Shown here in pieces: positions 1 through 6,333 of a stretch of DNA of 10,527 nucleotides. Below the pieces are notes generated by a model that worked only from the letters and a program-made list of their open reading frames with translations, was not told the origin of the DNA and made no database searches. The stretch comes from Nocardioides sp. (GTDB lineage: Bacteria; Actinomycetota; Actinomycetes; Propionibacteriales; Nocardioidaceae), in the NCBI GenBank assembly GCA_021166815.1, contig JAJPEO010000306.1, positions 1-10,527 of the forward strand. Direction: 5' to 3'. How positions within the stretch are numbered: position 1 is the stretch's first letter; each line of letters opens with the position of its first letter. The position numbers and the translations under genes are program-made.

Positions 1-30
1 CCGGGTTCCCCGCTTAAGCGGGGAACCCGG
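1..30. repeat. Perfect 30-bp intergenic palindrome
   Basis: Positions 1-30 equal their own reverse complement: arms CCGGGTTCCCCGC and GCGGGGAACCCGG around a central TTAA. As RNA this would be a very stable hairpin. The window begins exactly here, so the element may extend leftwards. A related imperfect copy lies 62 bp downstream. No T-tract follows, so an intrinsic terminator of the classical kind is not shown, although it could still end or protect the transcript of the gene to the left (in this neighbourhood usually the KH-domain protein gene after rpsP). Dispersed intergenic palindrome or degenerate CRISPR-like repeat are the alternatives. Confidence 0.75.
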
Positions 31-63
31 CACTTGTTGTAGGAAATTCCGGCCAGTAGGTGG

Positions 64-93
64 CCACTTCCCCGCGTAAGCGGGGAAACCGAC
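64..93. repeat. Second, imperfect copy of the palindrome
   Basis: An 8-bp inverted repeat, TTCCCCGC (68-75) and GCGGGGAA (80-87), surrounds a GTAA loop. The core matches the palindrome at 1-30 at all but one central base (GTAA here, TTAA there) and the right flank is also similar (AAACCGA versus AACCCGG), while the left flank differs. The start-to-start distance of the cores is 62 bp. The core also resembles the stem of type I-E CRISPR repeats (TTCCCCGC...GCGGGGA), but two diverged units do not make an array. Confidence 0.65.
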
Positions 94-131
94 CCACGCC
101 CGCCGAGGTGCTTCTCCCCGCCGCGGGCGAC

Positions 132-145
132 TACCCTCGCCTCTC
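132..145 (+). promoter_or_regulatory. Putative -10 box for leaderless rimM
   Basis: TACCCT at 132-137 fits the actinobacterial TANNNT -10 pattern and lies 8 nt before the GTG at 146, so transcription would begin at or next to the start codon. No Shine-Dalgarno sequence precedes the GTG. A convincing -35 box is not visible. The same arrangement recurs in front of lepB and xerC and, more weakly, the M23 gene. Confidence 0.5.
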
Positions 146-697
146 GTGGAAGACATCGAGGTCGTGGTCGGTCGGATCGGCAAGCCGCACGGCATCCGGG
201 GCGAGGTGACCGTCGACGTACGCACCGACGAGCCCGAGCGCCGCTTCGCCCCGGGCGCCCAGCTGATGGCCGCGGCGCCCGCGGGTGCGGATCGTCGTCC
301 CACCCACCTCACCGTCGACCGGGCCCGGTGGCACCAGAGCACCCTGCTGGTGACGTTCGAGGAGATCGCCGACCGCAACGCCGCCGAGGCGGCCCGGGGC
401 ACCGTCCTCTCCGTGCGGATGCCCGTCGCCGACGTGCCGGAGGACCCGGACGAGTACTACGACCACCAGCTGGTGGGCCTCGCCGTCGTCGACACCGACG
501 GCACGCACCTGGGGGAGCTCACCGCGGTCGTGCACGGGTCCGCGCAGGACCTGCTGACGGTGCGTACGCCCGACGGTCGCGACGCGCTGGTGCCGTTCGT
601 CAGCGCGCTGGTGCCCGAGGTGGACCTCGCCGGTGGCCGCGTCGTGGTCGCCGACCGACCCGGGCTGGTGTCGCCCTTCCCCGACGAGGACGCATGA
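146..697 (+). CDS. rimM: Ribosome maturation factor RimM
   Basis: A 183-residue protein of normal RimM length. RimM binds ribosomal protein S19 and helps mature the 3' (head) domain of the 30S subunit in the cytoplasm. The N-terminal RimM barrel carries the family signature [13 protein letters not shown] at residues 9-21. The C-terminal PRC-barrel begins near residue 103 ([10 protein letters not shown]) and includes ALVPFV at 147-152 and VPEVD at 156-160. The GTG at 146 is chosen because the family's N-terminal motif starts 8 residues later, there is no upstream alternative with a ribosome site, and a -10 box sits at leaderless distance. The stop overlaps the trmD start (ATGA, 694-697), so trmD is probably translationally coupled; rimM-trmD is a classic pair. 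Function follows from the family; the leaderless start is inference. Confidence 0.95.
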   Translation: MEDIEVVVGRIGKPHGIRGEVTVDVRTDEPERRFAPGAQLMAAAPAGADRRPTHLTVDRARWHQSTLLVTFEEIADRNAAEAARGTVLSVRMPVADVPEDPDEYYDHQLVGLAVVDTDGTHLGELTAVVHGSAQDLLTVRTPDGRDALVPFVSALVPEVDLAGGRVVVADRPGLVSPFPDEDA

Positions 698-1842
698 GGA
701 TCGACGTCGTCTCGATCTTCCCCGACTACCTCGCCCCGCTCGAGCTGAGCCTGCCGGGCAAGGCTCGGGACAAGGGGTTGCTCGACCTCCGCGTGCACGA
801 CCTGCGCGGGTGGACCCATGACCGGCACCGCACGGTCGACGACACGCCCTACGGTGGCGGTGCCGGCATGGTGATGAAGCCCGAGCCGTGGGGTGAGGCG
901 CTCGACGAGGTCGCTCCCGGCGCGACGATCATCTTCACCACCCCGAGCGGCCAGCCCTTCGACCAGGACCTGGCCCGCGAGCTCAGCACGCACGAGCACC
1001 TGGTGTTCGCCTGCGGCCGCTACGAGGGGATCGACCAGCGCGTCATCGACCACGCGGCGACGCTCGGCGAGGTGCGGGAGATCTCGCTGGGCGACTACGT
1101 CCTCAACGGCGGCGAGGTCGCAGCGCTCGCGATCACCGAGGCGGTCGTCCGGCTGCTGCCCGGCTTCATGGGCAACGCCGAGTCCCTCGTGGAGGAGTCG
1201 CACGAGGACGGCTTGCTCGAGTACCCCGTCTACACGAAGCCGCCGTCCTGGCGCGGGCGCGAGGTCCCCGACGTCCTCCTCTCGGGCGACCACGGTCGGA
1301 TCGCGGCCTGGCGTCACGAGCAGCGCGTACGCCGCACTGCCGAGCGCCGGCCCGACCTCGTGCACGCGAGCAACGTCCCCGACCGTCCTGTGCTGCGCGC
1401 GGCCCTGCCGGCGGACGCGGGGGAGGTCCTCACGCTGCAACGGGCCTGCTGGGTGTCGGAGCAGCAGGACAACCCCGATGTCGAGATCCCTGCCCTGCAC
1501 GAGTCGCTCGAGCAGGTGCAGGAGTGGCTGGGGGAGTGGACGGTCCTGGTCGCCCACCGCGGCGGCCGACTGGTGGGCGCGGTCCGCGGCAGGCTCACCG
1601 AGACCGGCCGCTGGGACATCGGTCGTCTCATGGTGGCGCCCGACCTGCAGGGCCAGGGTCTCGGCCGGTGGCTGCTGGAGGCCATCGAGTCGGCCGCGCC
1701 GTCGGAGGCCACGGCGTACGAGCTCTTCACCGGCGCCGGGTCGACGCGCAACCTGCGCCGCTACAAGAAGGCCGGCTACCGACCCGACGGGTCGCCGTCC
1801 CCAGGCGTCGTCCGCCTGGCCAAGAGGCGGATTTCCGCCTGA
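694..1842 (+). CDS. trmD: tRNA (guanine37-N1)-methyltransferase TrmD fused to a GNAT acetyltransferase domain
   Basis: 382 residues, against about 250 for ordinary TrmD. Residues 1 to about 228 are a SPOUT-class TrmD, which makes m1G37 in tRNAs from S-adenosylmethionine and prevents +1 frameshifting. Seen here: [19 protein letters not shown] (41-59), the knot motif ACGRYEGID (106-114), [13 protein letters not shown] (129-141), R153 at the place of E. coli R154, and [11 protein letters not shown] (173-183). E. coli catalytic D169 aligns without gaps to E168 here. From about 231 to 375 follows a GNAT domain with the acetyl-CoA motif QGQGLG (319-324) and a late [10 protein letters not shown] segment (355-364). 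The two parts are in one frame with no stop or recognisable internal start site between them. The acetyl acceptor cannot be told. The start overlaps rimM by 4 nt, with a weak GAGGA at 686-690. Confidence 0.93.
   Translation: MRIDVVSIFPDYLAPLELSLPGKARDKGLLDLRVHDLRGWTHDRHRTVDDTPYGGGAGMVMKPEPWGEALDEVAPGATIIFTTPSGQPFDQDLARELSTHEHLVFACGRYEGIDQRVIDHAATLGEVREISLGDYVLNGGEVAALAITEAVVRLLPGFMGNAESLVEESHEDGLLEYPVYTKPPSWRGREVPDVLLSGDHGRIAAWRHEQRVRRTAERRPDLVHASNVPDRPVLRAALPADAGEVLTLQRACWVSEQQDNPDVEIPALHESLEQVQEWLGEWTVLVAHRGGRLVGAVRGRLTETGRWDIGRLMVAPDLQGQGLGRWLLEAIESAAPSEATAYELFTGAGSTRNLRRYKKAGYRPDGSPSPGVVRLAKRRISA
1825..1840 (+). other. Small hairpin at the trmD 3' end
   Basis: AGGCGG (1825-1830) and CCGCCT (1835-1840) form a 6-bp stem with an ATTT loop, directly against the trmD stop. 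CCGCCT at 1812-1817 could pair with the same left arm as an alternative. There is no T-run after it, so it may only slow or partly end transcription, or be incidental to coding. Confidence 0.3.
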
Positions 1843-1856
1843 GCCGGAGCCTCTGG

Positions 1857-2028
1857 CAGACTCGTGCCTTGGTCCGTCCTAGGCCAGGACCGCCCGGAGA
1901 CACACGCCGGGGGTCTGCCGCACCGCACCTGCCACAGGGGGCGCGTCGGCCCGGCCGCTGCGTAGGACCAACCGGATCATCCACACCTGAGATTCCGCGG
2001 CTGACCTGTGGCGCCCGCGAGGAGCATC
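1857..2028 (+). promoter_or_regulatory. Putative rplS promoter and structured 5' leader
   Basis: The 186 bp between trmD and rplS contain no ORF of merit. CAGACT at 1857-1862 is a possible -10 box, giving a transcript start near 1869. From that point TTGGTCC (1869-1875) can pair with GGACCAA (1965-1971), enclosing hairpins GTCCT/AGGAC (1876-1880 with 1886-1890), CCCGG/CCGGG (1893-1897 with 1907-1911) and CCTG/CAGG (1928-1931 with 1935-1938), i.e. a possible four-way junction. CCACA (1981-1985) can pair with TGTGG (2007-2011) just before the ribosome site. Ribosomal protein genes often have such leaders for feedback by their own product; that L19 does so here is inference. The promoter call is weak, since no good -35 is seen. 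Confidence 0.4.
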
Positions 2029-2379
2029 ATGACCAACGCCATTGCCGAGCTCGGCAACTCCATCAAGCGCGACGACGTCCCGGCCTTCCGTGCCGGTGAC
2101 ACCATCAAGGTCCACGTCAAGGTCATCGAGGGCAGCCGCTCGCGAGTCCAGGTCTTCCAGGGCGTGGTCATCCGCATGCACGGTGCCGGCGTCGGCCGCA
2201 CCTTCACGGTGCGCAAGGTGTCGTTCGGCGTGGGCGTGGAGCGCACCTTCCCGCTCAACTCCCCGATCTTCGAGAAGATCGAGGTCGTCACCCGGGGTGA
2301 CGTGCGCCGCGCCAAGCTCTACTACCTGCGCAACCTGCGCGGCAAGGCCGCCAAGATCAAGGAGCGTCGCGAGGCCTGA
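2029..2379 (+). CDS. rplS: 50S ribosomal protein L19
   Basis: A 116-residue protein, the usual length for L19, which sits at the 30S-50S interface and contributes to an intersubunit bridge. The family pattern is clear: [20 protein letters not shown] (residues 21-40), then [31 protein letters not shown] and [20 protein letters not shown] to the basic C-terminus. The ATG at 2029 is preceded by GAGGAG (2019-2024) at 4 nt, which fixes the start; an in-frame GTG at 2008 has no such site and would add residues not seen in L19. The gene lies 186 bp after trmD and 30 bp before lepB. It has its own putative promoter and structured leader. The rimM-trmD-rplS order is conserved in most bacteria. Confidence 0.97.
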   Translation: MTNAIAELGNSIKRDDVPAFRAGDTIKVHVKVIEGSRSRVQVFQGVVIRMHGAGVGRTFTVRKVSFGVGVERTFPLNSPIFEKIEVVTRGDVRRAKLYYLRNLRGKAAKIKERREA

Positions 2380-2397
2380 TACCGACCATCCACTGGT

Positions 2398-2409
2398 TAG
2401 TCTCATCGC
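2398..2409 (+). promoter_or_regulatory. Putative -10 box for leaderless lepB
   Basis: TAGTCT at 2398-2403 ends 6 nt before the GTG at 2410, placing the likely transcript start on the start codon. No Shine-Dalgarno is present between rplS and lepB. The -35 region falls at the end of rplS and is not distinctive. Confidence 0.5.
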
Positions 2410-3201
2410 GTGACTTCACACGACCGCGGTCCTTCGTCTGCTCCGACCAGCGACGACGGGCCGCGGTCGTCGCATGTGCGGGCGACGAAGGCGAAGAAGC
2501 ACCTGCCGCTGTGGCTGGAGACCATCCTGCTCCTCGGCGTCGCCCTCGTGCTCGCCGTCGTCATCAAGACCTTCTTCGTGCAGGCCTTCTACATCCCCTC
2601 GGAGTCGATGGAGCCCGGGCTGATCCAGAACGACCGCATCCTCATCCAGAAGGTCTCCTACTGGGGTGGCGGTGAGCCGGAGCGCGGTGACGTGGTCGTG
2701 TTCAAGGATCCCGGCGGCTGGCTCGCCGCGGTGGACACCGCAGGTCCGACCAACCCGCTCGCCAAGGCGATGTCCAAGGTCGGGCTGTACCCCACCGGTG
2801 GCCACCTCGTGAAGCGCGTCATCGGCGTCGGGGGCGACACCATCGAGTGCTGCGACGCCGAGGGCCGGCTCCTGGTCAACGGCGAACCGCTCGACAGCTC
2901 CGAGTACGTCCTGGGCGACACCGCGTGCGACGGTCCCCGGGTCAACGGGTGCGGACGCAACTGGAAGACCGGTCCCATCCCCGAGGGACACGTCTTCGTC
3001 ATGGGCGACAACCGGAACAATTCCGAGGACTCCTCGGCCCACATGTGTCGTCCTGCCCAGGAGACCGACTGCGTCCCTGGCGGGGAGTTCATCAGCAACG
3101 ATCTCGTCGTGGGCCGCGTGTTCGTCCTGCTCTGGCCAGCAGACCGCTTCACCTGGGTGACCCGCCCCGACGCCTTCGAGGACCTCTCCGACCCGTCATG
3201 A
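2410..3201 (+). CDS. lepB: Type I signal peptidase (leader peptidase)
   Basis: 263 residues. A signal peptidase I cleaves signal peptides from secreted proteins on the outer face of the cytoplasmic membrane. A hydrophilic 30-residue N-terminus precedes one membrane helix at about 35-58. Immediately after comes the catalytic serine motif IPSESMEP with Ser66, and the general base Lys135 is in HLVKRVIGVGGDTIE. Conserved MGDNRNNSEDS spans 198-208. The order Ser-Lys-GDNR is that of the S26 family, so the enzyme looks active. The external domain holds six cysteines (147, 148, 173, 181, 213, 221), which suggests disulfides. The GTG at 2410 lacks a ribosome site but follows a -10 box at leaderless distance. 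Its stop overlaps the rnhB start (ATGA, 3198-3201). The partner substrate set is not readable from sequence. Confidence 0.96.
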   Translation: MTSHDRGPSSAPTSDDGPRSSHVRATKAKKHLPLWLETILLLGVALVLAVVIKTFFVQAFYIPSESMEPGLIQNDRILIQKVSYWGGGEPERGDVVVFKDPGGWLAAVDTAGPTNPLAKAMSKVGLYPTGGHLVKRVIGVGGDTIECCDAEGRLLVNGEPLDSSEYVLGDTACDGPRVNGCGRNWKTGPIPEGHVFVMGDNRNNSEDSSAHMCRPAQETDCVPGGEFISNDLVVGRVFVLLWPADRFTWVTRPDAFEDLSDPS

Positions 3202-3911
3202 GCCAGCTTCCCAGTGGCGTGACCATCCGGCGTGATGCCGGCATCTACGGCTACGAGCGCGCCCTGCGCCGAGCCGGACTCGACCCCGTCGCGGGAGTGG
3301 ACGAGGCCGGTCGCGGAGCGTGCGCCGGGCCCCTGGTGGCGGGCGCCGTCATCCTCCCGCCGGGGCGTGCCGGGGTCATCCCCGGACTGGCCGACAGCAA
3401 GCTCCTGACCGCACGCGCGCGCGAGCGGGTCTATGCCGAGGTCGTACGCCGCGCCACGGCCTGGGCCGTGGTCGTGGTCGAGCACGACGAGTGCGACCGG
3501 CTCGGCATGCACGTGGCCAACCTGGAGGCCTTGCGGCGGGCGGTGGCGAGGTTGGAGGTCCGTCCCAGCTACGTGCTGACCGACGGCTTCCCCGTGGACG
3601 GGCTGGGAGCGCCCGGACTGGCGGTGTGGAAGGGCGACCGCGTGGCTGCGTGCATCGCGGCGGCGTCGGTCGTCGCCAAGGTGACTCGCGACCGGTTGAT
3701 GGACCAGCTCGACGAGCAGTGGCCCGCGTACGACTTCCGCACCCACAAGGGGTACATCACGGGCGCCCACTCGGCAGCCCTGGCCGAGCACGGGCCCTCG
3801 CCGGTGCATCGGATGCGCTTCGTCAACGTGCGGCGCGCGGCTGGGCTCGAGCCGGCCACTAGTCTCGTGACCGACCCCGCTGGGGCCCTGATCGCGGAGG
3901 AGGGCGCATGA
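3198..3911 (+). CDS. rnhB: Ribonuclease HII
   Basis: 237 residues. RNase HII cuts RNA in RNA-DNA hybrids and starts removal of single ribonucleotides misincorporated in DNA. The four acidic metal ligands are present: D35 and E36 in AGVDEAGRG, D129 in VLTDGF and D165 in AKVTRDRLM. The typical block WPAYDFRTHKGYITGAH is at residues 175-191. The ATG at 3198 overlaps the lepB stop by ATGA and has no Shine-Dalgarno of its own, so it probably depends on coupling to lepB; earlier in-frame codons lie inside lepB in another frame and give non-family sequence. The last 25 residues after the conserved core are a loose tail. Its stop overlaps the next gene by ATGA. Identification is secure. Confidence 0.96.
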   Translation: MSQLPSGVTIRRDAGIYGYERALRRAGLDPVAGVDEAGRGACAGPLVAGAVILPPGRAGVIPGLADSKLLTARARERVYAEVVRRATAWAVVVVEHDECDRLGMHVANLEALRRAVARLEVRPSYVLTDGFPVDGLGAPGLAVWKGDRVAACIAAASVVAKVTRDRLMDQLDEQWPAYDFRTHKGYITGAHSAALAEHGPSPVHRMRFVNVRRAAGLEPATSLVTDPAGALIAEEGA

Positions 3912-4216
3912 GTGCCGAGGAGCTCGAGAAGTACGAGACCGAGATGGAGCTCACCCTCTATCGCGAGTACCGCGACGTCGTCGGCATCTTCAAGTACGTC
4001 GTGGAGACCGACCGGCGCTTCTACCTGTGCAACCAGGTCGACGTGAAGGCGCGCGCGGAGAGCGGTGACGTCTTCTTCGAGGTCACCATGAACGACGCCT
4101 GGGTGTGGGACATGTACCGTCCCGCCCGGTTCGCCCGGACCGTGAAGGTGCTGACCTTCAAGGACGTCAACGTCGAGGAGCTCGCCCCCCAGGACATCGC
4201 GCCGCCCGAGGACTGA
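3908..4216 (+). CDS. DUF2469 family protein (actinobacterial conserved, unknown function)
   Basis: A 102-residue acidic, soluble-looking protein. It matches the actinobacterial family next to rnhB (the M. tuberculosis Rv2901c type), recognised from MSAEELEKYETEMELTLYRE at the N-terminus, YRDVVGIFKYVVETDRRFYL (20-39) and NDAWVWDMYRPARF (62-75). No signal peptide, membrane segment, or catalytic motif can be seen. Its ATG overlaps the rnhB stop by ATGA, and a strong GGAGGAGGG (3896-3904) precedes it, so it may be translated more strongly than rnhB. Position with rnhB in an operon is conserved in the phylum, which suggests a role in nucleic acid metabolism, but this is association only. No function is claimed. 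Confidence 0.9.
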   Translation: MSAEELEKYETEMELTLYREYRDVVGIFKYVVETDRRFYLCNQVDVKARAESGDVFFEVTMNDAWVWDMYRPARFARTVKVLTFKDVNVEELAPQDIAPPED

Positions 4217-4217
4217 T

Positions 4218-4273
4218 CACAGGCCCGGAACTGTCCACAGCCGTGGCCGTGGCGGCGTCGTCCACAGGCCCGG
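4218..4273. promoter_or_regulatory. Paired GTCCACAG sites upstream of yraN
   Basis: Two copies of GTCCACAG start at 4233 and 4260, 27 bp apart. Extended to nine bases they read CTGTCCACA (4231-4239) and TCGTCCACA (4258-4266), each one mismatch from the actinobacterial DnaA-box form TTGTCCACA. The second lies in an 11-bp direct repeat CACAGGCCCGG (4218-4228 and 4263-4273). The same two sites with the same spacing occur inverted at 9095-9133. They may bind DnaA or another regulator; nothing here proves use. No clear promoter box was seen in 4217-4339. Confidence 0.35.
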
Positions 4274-4339
4274 CGTCCGGGGATCGCGCCGACCTGCGAG
4301 GTTGCGCTGGGCTGGAGCCTCCACGACAGGAGGTTTCCG

Positions 4340-4738
4340 ATGCCAGCGACGACGTCCCCGGACCCGGAGGGTCCCACCACAGCCGAGCACCGGCGTCGGC
4401 TGGGCGCGTGGGGCGAGGCCCACGCCGCACGCCACCTGGCCCGTCAGGGCATGGTCGTCCTCGACCGCAACTGGCGTTGTGAGCTGGGGGAGATCGACCT
4501 CGTCCTGCGCGAGGGCGACGTCCTGGTCATCTGCGAGGTCAAGACCCGCACGTCCGTGGCCTTCGGCGCGCCGCTGGAGGCTGTCGACCCACGCAAGGTG
4601 CAGCGACTGCAGTGGCTGGGACACCGCTGGCTCCGGGAGCACTCCGCCCGCCCCGACGACCTGCGTGTCGACCTCGTCGGGGTGCTGGCACCGCGCCGGG
4701 GCCCCGTGTCCATCGAGCACGTCAGGGGAGTGGGCTGA
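4340..4738 (+). CDS. yraN: YraN/UPF0102 endonuclease-fold protein
   Basis: 132 residues, near the family norm of about 120. The protein has the PD-(D/E)xK (Holliday-junction-resolvase-like) fold signature: GAWGEAHAARHL (22-33), GEIDLV (50-55) with E51 and D53, and CEVKTRTS (65-72) with E66 and K68 as expected metal-site residues. The biochemical role of UPF0102 proteins is not settled; a nuclease acting on branched or foreign DNA is plausible from the fold. The ATG at 4340 has a textbook AGGAGG (4328-4333) at 6 nt, which decides the start. Its stop overlaps comM by one base (TGATG, 4736-4740). The yraN-comM-dprA order is common in Actinomycetota and Firmicutes-like neighbourhoods and points to handling of recombining DNA. 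Residues 1-15 are a poorly conserved, Pro/Thr-rich extension. Confidence 0.93.
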   Translation: MPATTSPDPEGPTTAEHRRRLGAWGEAHAARHLARQGMVVLDRNWRCELGEIDLVLREGDVLVICEVKTRTSVAFGAPLEAVDPRKVQRLQWLGHRWLREHSARPDDLRVDLVGVLAPRRGPVSIEHVRGVG

Positions 4739-6333
4739 TGAGCTTCGCCACGGCCCGCACGATCGTGCTGCGCGGTGCGGAGGGGCACCTGGTCGACGTG
4801 CAGGCCGACGTCTCGCCCGGCGTCGTGGGAGTCACGATGACCGGACGTGTGGACAAGTCGGTGACCGAGGCCGCGCACCGGGTCCGGATGGCCATCAACA
4901 ACAGTCGCGGGCGGTGGCCGGCCACCAAGCGGGTGACGGTGCTGGTCGCCCCTGCGGACCTGCCGAAGAGCGGCACCCACCTCGACCTCGCGATCGCCCT
5001 GGCGATCATGGCGGCCGACCGTGACGAGGCCGCGCTCACCCCGGAGGCGTTGGGGGACCACGTCTTCATCGGGGAGCTCGCGGTCGACGGGGCGCTGCGG
5101 CCGGTCCACGGCGTGCTGCCGATGGTGATCGCGGCTGCACGTCGCGGGTTCACCCGGGTGGTGGTCCCGGAGCCCCACGCTGCCGAGGCCGCCCTCGTCC
5201 CCGGGGTCTCGGTGTTCGGGCTGCGCTCGCTCGACCAGGTGATCGCCCACCTCATCGGGGTCGAGGTGCCCGAGGCCGAGCCGGTCGCCGACCTGTCGGC
5301 CATCCGCCTCGGCACCTGGCGCGGCGAGGGCCGGCTGGCCGACGTCGACATGGCCGAGCTGGACGGCCTCGACGAAGTCCGCTTCGCGGTGGAGGTCGCG
5401 GCTGCGGGCGGCCACCCCATGATGATGATCGGGCCGCGCGGCGTGGGGAAGACCTCGATCGCCGAGCGGATCCCGACGATCCTCCCCGACCTCACCGTCG
5501 AGGAGTCCCTCGAGGTCAGCGCCCTGCACTCCGTCGCCGGCCTGCTCGCGGACTCCGGTGGGCTGGTGCGGCGCCCGCCGTGGTTCGCGCCCCACCACGG
5601 CGCCAGCGCGGTCAGCGTGCTCGGTGGTGGCAACGGCCGGGTCCGACCCGGCCAGGTGAGCCTGGCGCACCACGGGGTGCTCTTCCTCGACGAGTTCGTC
5701 CACTTCCGCAGCGACGTGGTGGAGGCCCTGCGCGAGCCGCTGGAGTCAGGCGAGGTGACGATCTCCCGCGGGGAGGAGCACGCGACCTTCCCGGCACGCT
5801 CGCTGGTGGTGCTCGCCGCCAACCCCTGTCCGTGCGGCAACTTCTTCGGCACGGGCACGGCCTGCGACTGCTCGGCGCTGATGCGCCAGCAGTACACCCG
5901 CAAGCTCTCGGGCCCCATCGTCGACCGCGTGGACATCTGGATGGAGGTGCGGCCCGAGCCGGCACGTCGCTTCCCGTCTGCGTCCGGCGAGGACTCCGCC
6001 ACCGTTCGCGAACGGGTCAGCGCCGCGCGAGCACGCCAGGCGCGCAGGTACGCCGGCTGCCGCTGGCACCTCAACTCCGCGGCTCCGGGTCCGGTGCTGG
6101 CCGAACGATGGCCGCTCCCTCGTGAGGGCCAGGCCCTCATCGACTCCGAGCTCGCCGCGGGAGTCCTCAGCCGACGGGGGGTGACCCGGGTGCACCGACT
6201 GGCCTGGTCGGTCGCCGACGTCCTGGGCCTGGACGTCCCCGGCGAGCGCGAGGTCCAGGCCGCGCTGGTCCTCCGCTCCAGCGACAGCTCCCGCTCCCTG
6301 GCCACCGATCTCGTCCGGGCGTGGGCGTCGTGA
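4738..6333 (+). CDS. comM: YifB/ComM family Mg-chelatase-like AAA+ ATPase
   Basis: 531 residues (E. coli YifB 506). ComM proteins are hexameric AAA+ helicases that promote branch migration when incoming single-stranded DNA recombines with the chromosome. Residues about 5-175 form the Lon-protease-like N-terminal domain with APADLPKSGTHLDLAIAL (71-88). The AAA+ domain has Walker A GPRGVGKT (232-239), APHH (284-287), Walker B GVLFLDEF with D318 and E319, a cysteine cluster NPCPCG...CDC (C364, C366, C376, C378), and KLSGPIVDRVD (389-399), the usual site of the trans-acting Arg. The remainder is the C-terminal Mg-chelatase domain. Several motifs are looser than textbook forms (GPRGVGKT for GPPGxGKT, TGRVDKS for VGLPDxA), but all nucleotide-site residues stand. 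The ATG at 4738 follows AGGGGAG (4724-4730). Confidence 0.93.
   Translation: MSFATARTIVLRGAEGHLVDVQADVSPGVVGVTMTGRVDKSVTEAAHRVRMAINNSRGRWPATKRVTVLVAPADLPKSGTHLDLAIALAIMAADRDEAALTPEALGDHVFIGELAVDGALRPVHGVLPMVIAAARRGFTRVVVPEPHAAEAALVPGVSVFGLRSLDQVIAHLIGVEVPEAEPVADLSAIRLGTWRGEGRLADVDMAELDGLDEVRFAVEVAAAGGHPMMMIGPRGVGKTSIAERIPTILPDLTVEESLEVSALHSVAGLLADSGGLVRRPPWFAPHHGASAVSVLGGGNGRVRPGQVSLAHHGVLFLDEFVHFRSDVVEALREPLESGEVTISRGEEHATFPARSLVVLAANPCPCGNFFGTGTACDCSALMRQQYTRKLSGPIVDRVDIWMEVRPEPARRFPSASGEDSATVRERVSAARARQARRYAGCRWHLNSAAPGPVLAERWPLPREGQALIDSELAAGVLSRRGVTRVHRLAWSVADVLGLDVPGEREVQAALVLRSSDSSRSLATDLVRAWAS

Noticed and set aside
1..93. CRISPR array
   Set aside because: Only two diverged units and one interval are visible and no cas gene is present; kept as palindromic repeats and discussed as a finding.
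457..1557. 366-codon minus-strand frame opposite rimM and trmD
   Set aside because: No recognisable domain and no start signal; explained by the codon bias of the plus-strand genes.
2008..2028. Upstream GTG start for rplS
   Set aside because: It lacks a ribosome site and would place the strong GAGGAG of ATG 2029 inside the coding region.
3860..3865. TAGTCT, the same box as before lepB, near the end of rnhB
   Set aside because: It lies inside coding sequence, 1 nt from an out-of-frame GTG and 42 nt from the DUF2469 start; no -35 is seen, so an internal promoter is not supported.
4848..4856. TGTGGACAA, an exact inverted DnaA-box form inside comM
   Set aside because: It encodes conserved-region codons (VDK) and stands alone without paired sites; a chance match is enough.
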